Below are positions 56,660 to 64,000 of a stretch of DNA of 64,000 nt, in pieces. This DNA is from Russula earlei. Its lineage: Eukaryota > Basidiomycota > Agaricomycetes > Russulales > Russulaceae. The position numbers and the translations under genes were made by a program. The notes beneath the pieces are model-generated. The model did no database searches and was not told the origin of the DNA. It saw only the letters and a program-made list of their open reading frames with translations. Each line of letters begins with the position of its first letter. The stretch's first letter is position 1. The DNA lies in assembly GCA_025769875.1 (NCBI GenBank), contig JAGFNK010000226.1, positions 1-64,000 of the forward strand. The letters are read 5' to 3'.

Positions 56660-57912
56660 GTTAACGTCTAAGCAACATAGGGGACAACAGTGGAGTGACA
56701 ACAATGGGCATGGAAGTGTAGCTTATCACGAGGGACTCGACACATCTTGTTGACCTTGCATTGTCGATGTGGGTTTCTACAGTGGTCAGATATGTGTCCA
56801 TGATGATTGCAGAGGACGCAGATGGCAGTTTTGGGACATTCAAAGGTGTTGTGTCCTCCATCATGACACTAGGCACATTTGTCAGAGATTCAGGGGGAGA
56901 ATTGATACCATGGGTCCATGAGAGCTTCCTTGGCCTCTTTGTATTCTTGGTCAGTGAGTTGAGGCATGGACTCGAACAGGATTCGTGGTTCAAGACAAGC
57001 CGTAGTGTTAGCCCTGGCCAATCTAATTTCTGAGTCTCTTACTTCCCAGACCATGTCATGGTATCTTTCTTGAGCAGTGACAAGACCATTTGCCATCTGT
57101 CATACCTTTCTGATGGTGAATCGGTAGCAATGTACTTTGGCTTCCAAGGATAAGTCTTGTTTGAACCTGAGTGCCTCGTTTACTGCTGTGGTGTGTTTAA
57201 GACCTTCTTTGAACAGGAAGGCATCTTTTTGTGTAAAGAGGGGGCACGGGTAAGGGTCAGCTTGTGCTCAAATGGGAATGTGGTGAGTGGGGCATCCAGG
57301 ACTGTAGGTGGCTAGTAGGGAAGGGAAACCATGTGTGAGGTTGGGGAGGACAAAGTGAGGGGGGAGTGTGTGATCTTCATTTCCTGGGTCTGGGATGAGC
57401 AAGTCCAGTCCCAAGTCTCCTTCTCCCCATCCTTCTCCAAGTTCTTCCAGCTCTGTGAGTTGTTTGTTAGTGGGTGGTTCATAGACGGGAGGTGGTGTCC
57501 TTTTGAGGTTCATTGAGGCAAAGTTTTCATTGAGAAGAATGACATTTTCTATTTGCCTGATGGTAGGAGTAGTAATGCATGGAGGGATGGGAATGGGATC
57601 AGGCGATGGAGAATGAACATGATAGGAGGGGCTGTGAGTTCTGATGGGGGAGTTGGTCCCTTGTGCAGGGGAGTGATTGCTGAAGGCACGTAGTATGGTG
57701 GTGAGAGAGTTGTCTTCCCACAATTTGCATGCTTGTACGATCATTGCTGGGTGTTGTGTGGCACGTCGAATAAGCAACCTGGTGTTAATGGTTGCTGCCA
57801 TTGAAGGGGATGGTTCTCTGGATAGTGGTAGATGGATGAGTGTAGGAGAATAGGGAGGAGTGGGTACAAGGGTGGCAGTGGAGGCAGCAGGAGAGTTTTG
57901 TGTGGAGGACAT
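56660..57912 (-). CDS. Element F ORF3, zinc-knuckle protein
   Basis: The start at 57912 (MSSTQNSPAASTATL) opens a 214-codon frame: Pro/Ser/Thr-rich N-terminus, RRATQHPAMIVQACKLWED, EELGEGWGEGDLGLDLLIPD. It continues after TAG with KDAFLFKEGLKHTTAVNEAL, LVTAQERYHDMVWEVRDSEI and ESMPQLTDQEYKEAKEALMD, and ends with two knuckles (DGGHNTFECPK; CVLCNHHGHISDHC). It lies between chromodomain and LTR on the pol strand. No function is known to me. The conserved position in two families argues that it was once a real element gene. Confidence 0.7.
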
Positions 57913-57968
57913 GTTGTAGTGTTCTGAGGGTAGAGTGGTGGGGAATAATTGTTCATGGACGGGGGTTT

Positions 57969-59270
57969 TTATATCTTGGGTTGTCCAGCCGGAGTGGAAT
58001 AATATTCTTTTAGAAGTTTTGGGGTGTTGAGGTCATGGTGGTCAACCCAAGAGTCATCTGATGCTGGGTAGCCCTTCCAATACATGAGGTATTGAAGTTT
58101 ATGTGTTCGTCTGAATCTTCTGGTGTCTAGAATCACTTCAATTTCATATTCTTCTTCATTTTCGATGATCAGAGGGGGGTGAGTGAACGGCATGCCATAT
58201 TCCTCCATTTCCATATAAGGGAGGAGTAGATTGACTGGAAGATGTTGTGTATTTTCATTGATGGCAGAAGTTGTAATTGATAGGTGACTTTGGAGATCTT
58301 TTTTACGATAGGAAAGGGGCCGTATCTTTTGGGCATCAACTTGTGTGTTCCTCATGTTTTGAGATTTTTTGCCTCTAACCATATGAGGGTTCCTTCTTTC
58401 ATTTCCATGATGTCAGGTCTTAGGGGTTGCTGTTTGCATTCTAGAAGTTGTTGTGCATCTTGTCTTGCATTTTCTAATTGTTTCAGGTGATTGATGGATG
58501 AGGGTACATTGTTGTCTTCTAGACTGATGTTAATTTGGGGTTTGAATCCCATGAGGAGTTCATGTGGTGATTTTTGTGATGTTTCATGTTTCCATGAATT
58601 GTGTGCATATTCTGCTAAGGGAAGCATTTTTGCCCAGGAATGAGGATGAGTCATGGTCCAGGGTCTTAGGTATTGTTCCAGCCATGCGTTCATCCTTTCT
58701 GTTTGTCCATCAGTTTGGGGGTGGAACATGGTGGACATGTTTTGTTTGATGCCTAGATTCTTACATATGGCTCTAGAGAAGTTTGATGCAAATTGAGGGT
58801 CTCTGTCAGAGATGATTCTTTTAGGGATGCTGAACCAGGGCATGAGGTGTTTCAGATATTTGTGTGCAACACCTGTTCCATCGATCATTTTGTTGCATGG
58901 AATGAATTTTGTTGCTTTGGAACATCCTTGATCAACAATGGTAAGAATGCTGTCAAATCCTTCTGATTTAGGTAGGTCGGTGATGAGGTCCATTGATATG
59001 TATTGAAAGGGGCCTTGTTCAATGTGTGTATCAAGTGGGAAGATCGTGGCTTTCTTTCTGGGTATATTGGTTTTAGATTCTTGACATTTGGCAGCAACCT
59101 TTGATGTATTGCTCTACAAACTATCGTAGTCTGGGTCCTTCATAATGTTGTTTGATTAAATCCCAGGTGCTAGCTATTCCTGGGTGTCCTGCAAAGGGGG
59201 GTGTCGTGAAATTGTCTCAAGATTTCTCATTGTTCATCAAGTTTATCTGGTAGGTAGGTTTTTCATGCGA
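57969..59270 (-). CDS. Element F integrase with chromodomain
   Basis: Minus strand: MDLITDLPKSEGFDSILTIV, SIPKRIISDRDPQFASNFSR and MFHPQTDGQTERMNAWLEQY (DD-E core), a frameshift near 58360, then the chromodomain EYEIEVILDTRRFRRTHKLQ, LMYWKGYPASDDSWVDHHDL. The zinc-binding N-terminus (59200-59000) is broken by shifts. Confidence 0.88.
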
Positions 59271-59901
59271 AGATTTTGGGTGGGAGTAGTGTTGTTTTTT
59301 GTTCTTCTACCCCCTTGTTAAGGTCTTTGTGACGAGAAAGTGTGTCGGTGATAGTGTGCATGTGTCCAGGGACGTGTTCCATAGTGATGTTAAAATCCTG
59401 CATGTATTGCATCCATCTGGCTTGTCGTCCCATTAATTTCTGTGGTTCTTTAAAATAGGTGAGGTTTTTATGGTCTGTTCTTATTCTAACTGGTTTGTCA
59501 GCCCCTAGAAGGAACAGTTGTCCACCTTTTAGTCCAAAAATTACTGCTGCTAATTCTTTATCATGCGCATCATAATTTCTTTCCACATCCAGTAATGTTC
59601 TGGAGTAGTATGCTATTGGATGTAGACCGTCTTCATATTCTTGGGATATGACTGCTCCAATGGCAAATCCTGATGCATCAGTGTCTAGAATGAATTGTCT
59701 CATCCAATCTGGGGTTCGAAGCACAGGGTAGGATACACAGGTTTCTTTTAGGATTTGAAAGGCCTGTTCTTCTTTTGTTGTCCACTCCCTTTGCTTGTTT
59801 TTCTTTGTCAAGTCATTTAATGGCCTGGCTTTTATAGAGAAGTTGGGTATAAAGTTTCGGTAGAAATTGCAAAATCCTAAGAAACTTCTAACTTCTTTCA
59901 A
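59263..59901 (-). CDS. Element F RNase H
   Basis: One clean 212-codon frame: MKEVRSFLGFCNFYRNFIPN, FILDTDASGFAIGAVISQEY, RNYDAHDKELAAVIFGLKGG, and DTLSRHKDLNKGVEEQ. It is the best preserved part of the element. Confidence 0.9.
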   Translation of the reverse strand: MKEVRSFLGFCNFYRNFIPNFSIKARPLNDLTKKNKQREWTTKEEQAFQILKETCVSYPVLRTPDWMRQFILDTDASGFAIGAVISQEYEDGLHPIAYYSRTLLDVERNYDAHDKELAAVIFGLKGGQLFLLGADKPVRIRTDHKNLTYFKEPQKLMGRQARWMQYMQDFNITMEHVPGHMHTITDTLSRHKDLNKGVEEQKTTLLPPKIFA

Positions 59902-59906
59902 TGTTG

Positions 59907-60640
59907 TCAGGGTTGGCCAGTCTTTAAAGTCAAAATTTCTTTGACTTTGATGGGGTCCATAGTTATTTTTCCTTCCCCTATAATTACTCCAAGGTATTCA
60001 ACCTTTCTTTTGTGGAATTGGCATTTTTCTGGTTTAAGGTAGAGGTTGTGTTGCTTTAATTTGGATAGTATGTGGTTGACTTTTAGCATGTGTTCTGCTT
60101 CATCATTTTGGTGGCAATGATAATGTCATCCATGTAGATTTTCAACCATCCTTGTGCAAGTTCCTCTTGGAAAATGTTGTGCATCATGGTTTGAAAGGTG
60201 GCTGGAGAGTTTGTTAGTCCAAAGAACATTACCATTGGTTCAAATAATCTGTCACTAGTTTTGAAGGCCGCTTTCCATTCGTCTCCTTCTTTGATCTGGA
60301 TGTTATTGTAGCCCCATCTGACATCAAATTTGGTGAAAAGCTCCTTTCCTGCCAAGGCATGGATAAGCTCTGGGATTAGAGGTAGTGGGTATACGTTAGG
60401 TATTGTCCACTTGTTTAGATTTCTATAGTCCTGTACTGGTTGGAATTTACTGTCCTTCTTTTTCATAAGGAAGAATCCACTGGCATATGGTGAATTGGAC
60501 CTTCTTATTCATTTGAGTCATAAATTCTGTTCGAGGAATTTTCCCTGTTCTTCTTTTTCTTTTGGTGAAAGGGGATATACTCTGCAGTTGATTGTCATTG
60601 GGGCATCTGATTTCAGGTCGATGGCATGGTCCCATTTTCT
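59907..60640 (-). CDS. Element F reverse transcriptase
   Basis: PLPLIPELIHALAGKELFTK, FDVRWGYNNIQIKEGDEWKA, VMFFGLTNSPATFQTMM and LKIYMDDIIIATK with YMDD. Frameshifts near 60450 and 60085 break the frame into three. Confidence 0.88.
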
Positions 60641-60688
60641 TGGTCTGGGGAATCTTTCTGACTCATGTTCCATGAATACTTGTCCGTA

Positions 60689-61279
60689 TCAGTGGTATTG
60701 ATGAGGAACTATCTCTTGCCAGGTTTTGGGTTTGTCTTCCATCTGTGATTCTGCCAATTGTTGAGCCATGGTAGTCTTGCGTATTTGAGTTTGTAGCCAT
60801 AGTTTGTCCCCTTCTTCCCAGTTTGTTAACACCTTTATCAATGCTGGTGTTTCTTGACTTCCTGAGAGGATGATCCTTCCCATCATAGTCCCTCTAGACC
60901 AATTTATTTTTGGGTTAGTCAATTCTAGGAATGGGTATCCCAAGATCATATTGTCTTGTCCTATGTCCACAACTGAGAATTGATGTGTGTGTCTTTGTCC
61001 TAGCAGTTTCAATTCTAAGTCGACCATTTGAGTAATTTTTCCCAAGCGATTGAGTGTTCCATCGACATTTTTGATGTTCCTGGCAAGGGATAATTTTCTA
61101 GTTTGCAGGTGTAGTTCTTTTGTCAATATGAAGCATTCTGTGGCCCCACTATCTATCAGAGCTTTTCTTTTGGCTTTGTTCGATCCAATGTAAATAGTAC
61201 TCATCACTGATATTGACTTTCTTTGAGACTTGTACATGGAGTCAATACCTAAAGCTCGAGCAATTGCCATAATGCTCAA
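60689..61279 (-). CDS. Element F aspartic protease
   Basis: One open frame: KRKALIDSGATECFILTKEL with an intact DSG box, IKNVDGTLNRLGKITQMVDL and QDNMILGYPFLELTNPKINW. The intact box contrasts with the DSR boxes in A, B and D. Confidence 0.88.
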   Translation of the reverse strand: MSIMAIARALGIDSMYKSQRKSISVMSTIYIGSNKAKRKALIDSGATECFILTKELHLQTRKLSLARNIKNVDGTLNRLGKITQMVDLELKLLGQRHTHQFSVVDIGQDNMILGYPFLELTNPKINWSRGTMMGRIILSGSQETPALIKVLTNWEEGDKLWLQTQIRKTTMAQQLAESQMEDKPKTWQEIVPHQYH

Positions 61280-62507
61280 GTGTCCAAAAAATCCTCCTCT
61301 TTGTCCTCTTCATCTCCCATGAATGCCTTGATAAAGGTTTCCCTGTCTTGTACAGAGAGCGCCTTCGCCGTCTTTGCCAATTTAACAACTGCATCATCCT
61401 CAATGATTTCCACTGTTGAAGATTCAGGTGTAGTGGTGGTTTCAGCCGCACATGCTCGAATTGCCTTGTGCTTTGGTTTCATGGGACAGTCACAAGCTAG
61501 ATGTCCCCTCAAAGAGCAGTGAAAGCACCTTTCTTCTTCTCGGTGTTTTTCCTTTTTGGCATTGGTGACTGCTTTGTGTGCTGTGCCTGCGCTTGTGTCC
61601 ATTGCATTGGGGTTGCATGGGGGGAGGCATGGGCATGCGGGTGTGGCGTTGGTTTGGTTGTTCCCATGGTTGACCCAGGCTGAGTTGGCGAGTTGACCCC
61701 AAGGTCTGTTATTTGGGGCTTGATTGAAGTTGCGCATGTGTGTGCTTGAGTGGTCTGATAGGATTGTGCATTTGCGCATCCAAACCCTGTGATGTTTTTG
61801 TGCTGCCATGACCTGGTCTGCAAAGGAGGTGGGATCTTTGAGGTCAAGGCATGATTTGACTAAGGATCATGGGAGTCCCCACGTGAAGAGTTGCATGACC
61901 ATAGGTTCATTGAGGTCGAGTCCTGATCTTCTGGCCAGCAACTGGAATTCTGACACATAATCGTTGAGAAGCCCATCTTTCATTTTGAGTTCCTTTAGTT
62001 TGTCTTGGGCTTTCTTGCATTCCGCGTAGTTGGTGAATGCATGACGGAACTGTTGTCATAGTGCTTCCCACATGGTAAGTCCAAGTGGAATATTGGTGGG
62101 ATTGTCTTGCATGTCTTCAAGCCACTGGTCCATGGCTTCGAGCCATCCTTCGACTTTCGGCCCTTTCATTAGTGAGAGGAAGTAAGCACACTTCTTAATT
62201 GGATCCCTTGCAATTTTACTATCATGGTTCATGAACATGAACCTGTTGAACGTGACTAGAAATGTGTGCGTTTGTGTGCGATCACTGTTGAAAAACTCAG
62301 GGGGGATTCTCTCAAGTTTTCTGTTATCGGATCCACATGTATCACGGTCACGGTTGGTGCGCATGTAGGGATTGTTGGGTTTGGGATCAGGGCTCGGAGG
62401 TCATATTCCACAACCTCCAAACCTGGCAAACGAGGTGCGAGTGGGTGGTTGTGCCATCCCAGATGATGTGGGTTGAGGTCAAGAGGGGTTGGGGTCAGTG
62501 GCAGCAA
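61276..62507 (-). CDS. Element F gag
   Basis: PEFFNSDRTQTHTFLVTFNR, KKCAYFLSLMKGPKVEGWLE, then after stops near 62055 and 61870 the frame 61809-61276 with a Pro/Asn-rich linker, an intact knuckle CFHCSLRGHLACDCP and an acidic tail (GDEEDKEEDFLDT). The first residues lie near 62507, where the sequence runs into LTR-1. Confidence 0.87.
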
Positions 62508-62525
62508 TGAAAATGTTCATCATTG

Positions 62526-62693
62526 TGTTACCGAGTGGTTTGGGGTCCGGAAGATGCCGGAACACCTGAACTATGGACTGCACTGTTTGCATTGTGCAAG
62601 ATGTACTGAAGAAGCAATGAGTAGCATTGCTTCCGTCCCAGATGTTCCTGTACCGCCACGTACGTCGATTCCTTGATTGGGGAAGCACTTATT
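62526..62693 (+). repeat. LTR-1 fragment with internal deletion
   Basis: It begins TGTTACCGAGTGG like the LTR of B, but lacks ~80 bp after TTTGCAT and breaks off at GCACTTA, joining a different dispersed repeat. Confidence 0.85.
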
Positions 62694-62757
62694 GCCGTTT
62701 TCAGCGCACTTGGCGGAGTTTGAATTCCACCCAAATCGGCGCAGAAAACCCTCTCAA
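62694..62757 (+). repeat. Dispersed repeat, copy 2
   Basis: It matches 984-1051 inverted. It starts TTGCCGTTTTCAGCGC and contains GAATTCCACCC. It lies exactly at the broken end of the LTR-1 fragment. Confidence 0.7.
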
Positions 62758-64000
62758 ACATGCAGGGCAAATATCTCCCTCAAAACAGCTTCAATTCACA
62801 TAAAACCTATTGTCCCTAAATCGCCTGAATGAGGGCTAGGCAGCCCCATTGTTTTCATGAGATTTGAGTGAGAATTGGTGGAGCTGGACTCAAGCCACCT
62901 CCACATGTGTATTACATGAAATACAACTCAAAATCAGGGTCTATATCTGTTATTTTTCCCTCGTGTTGTACCCATGGGCTGTCTTGAGGCAGCCCCATAG
63001 TGTTTTTGACTCAAGCATTGTGGTGTGCAATGTCGTTTCCCTCATATCGTGTGACAGTAGCACAGTCGTGTGCCAGGAAGGAGCCCCCCCAGGAAGTGCA
63101 CACATGAGCCCATGGGGCAGGTGAAGTGTGTCCAAGAATGCAGAATGACTTCATAAGACTGAAGCTCCAAAGAGGAGGAGCACCTAACGGGAACGCGAGA
63201 ACGTGTTTGTTCATTCGACTGCACTCAGGTTCACACAGATGATAAGGGAACAACAGGGCAACTTTATTCAACATGGTAGCAGATACAGGTTAGAACTAAG
63301 GCTAAGGGACAGGAAAAGCACAAAAGACAGGCATATGAAAGGAAATCTAGACGTGAGAAGGGGACCAAAGCTGGATGACGTGAGGTATCGAGTCGTGGTC
63401 TCCAGCGGCTGTGGTAGTGGCATGTGGCGATTTGTGAAGGATGGCCGAGGCCAGGTGTGGTGACTGAGGGGTGTGGTTGAGTCGTGACACGAGGAGGGGG
63501 AGATGATGCAAAGGAGAGGCTGGAGGGGGGATAGGGAGAGTGCTGGTGGGTGGTCGCTTGGGCGCTGATGGCGCTGCCGAACGCGATTGCGGGTGGGACG
63601 ATTGGAGAACTTGGATGGCAGATGCGAGGTAGAGGAGCGAGGGGGTGTGGAAGTAGAAAGGGAGAGGGAAGACGGCAGCAGGCTGGGAAATGGACGCATA
63701 GGCGGCATGCAGATCTCTGACTAACAAAATGAGAGTCTAGTAAAAAAGGGGAGAAAAGCATACCGAAATGTACAGTAGCAACACCGTCCGATGGCAACGA
63801 AGACAGCGGCATGGTATGGGGCTCTTCGGCTGTGCGTTGGGACACGTCGGTGCATGGTGAAGGCGGGGGTGTTGAGGGCGAGGGCATGTGGCGGCTGATG
63901 GGGGCGAGGGTGGCGTGCTGGCGGTGACTGATGATGATGATGTGAGGATGAAGAGGAGATGGCACAAAAGGAATACGCACATATGTACTCTTGTAAGCGA
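62758..64000. other. Right end of window, no supportable gene
   Basis: A minus-strand frame at 63980-63264 is long, but its Ser/Pro/His-rich translation has no recognisable motif and reflects a G/A-rich plus strand. Nothing else is supported. Confidence 0.55.

Larger units (their letters stand above)
56173..62525 (-). mobile_element. Element F: nearly complete chromodomain Ty3/Gypsy
   Basis: Sense is minus. Gag (62507-61276), protease (61279-60689), RT (60640-59907), RNase H (59901-59263), integrase and chromodomain (59270-57969), ORF3 (57912-56660), purine tract and 3' LTR are in order. The 5' LTR is missing; an LTR-1 fragment begins at 62526. Several stops and frameshifts are present, but the protease box (DSG) and gag knuckle are intact. 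Confidence 0.92.

Noticed and set aside
63264..63980. 238-codon minus-strand frame
   Set aside because: Low-complexity Ser/Pro/His/Leu translation with no motif; explained by the G/A-rich opposite strand.
1..64000. CRISPR array or bacterial operons
   Set aside because: No spaced short direct repeats; genes have spliceosomal introns and eukaryotic families.

Overview
The window looks like nuclear DNA of a filamentous basidiomycete, most probably Agaricomycetes. Genes carry many short introns (about 47-110 bp, GT..AG), a DUF6535 membrane protein typical of mushroom-forming fungi is present, and the rest is dominated by chromodomain Ty3/Gypsy retrotransposons. I cannot name the species.

The first ~20 kb is a gene-dense host segment. 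From left to right it holds a DUF6535 protein (minus), a TNase-fold nuclease of the LCL3 type (plus), an SNF2/RING helicase of the Rad5/Rad16 class (minus), an unrecognised conserved-looking gene (minus) that shares a ~180 bp divergent promoter with MCD4, the GPI ethanolamine phosphate transferase MCD4 (plus, 19 exons reconstructed), and a six-exon gene of unknown function that leads into a C2H2 zinc-finger sequence. Splicing is extreme: MCD4 needs 18-nt and 15-nt microexons, and the Walker A motif of the helicase depends on a 17-nt microexon.

From ~20.1 to ~62.7 kb lies a nested transposon island grown inside the C2H2 zinc-finger gene. A 5'-truncated LINE (14-bp target duplication) and an LTR element, here called A, split its reading frame; the last piece of the gene lies at 35.3-35.5 kb. 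Element A (620-bp LTRs) has a 5.1-kb terminal-inverted-repeat DNA element inside gag. That element has ~690-bp arms built of four ~154-bp repeats and a TA target duplication. It carries a decayed copy, introns included, of a host gene for a peroxisomal membrane protein with a DysF domain, and a solo LTR sits inside that copy.

The remainder (35.5-62.7 kb) contains Gypsy elements E and F (one family, minus), D (plus), B (same family as A, plus, truncated) and C (minus, truncated), a Copia RNase H fragment, and several solo LTRs with perfect 5-bp duplications. One of these, 295 bp long, contains a complete tRNA-like cloverleaf followed by TTTT. Families A/B and E/F both encode a third zinc-knuckle ORF downstream of the integrase chromodomain. 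Most element copies are broken by stops and frameshifts, many at CpG-type transitions. The last ~1.3 kb shows no supportable gene.
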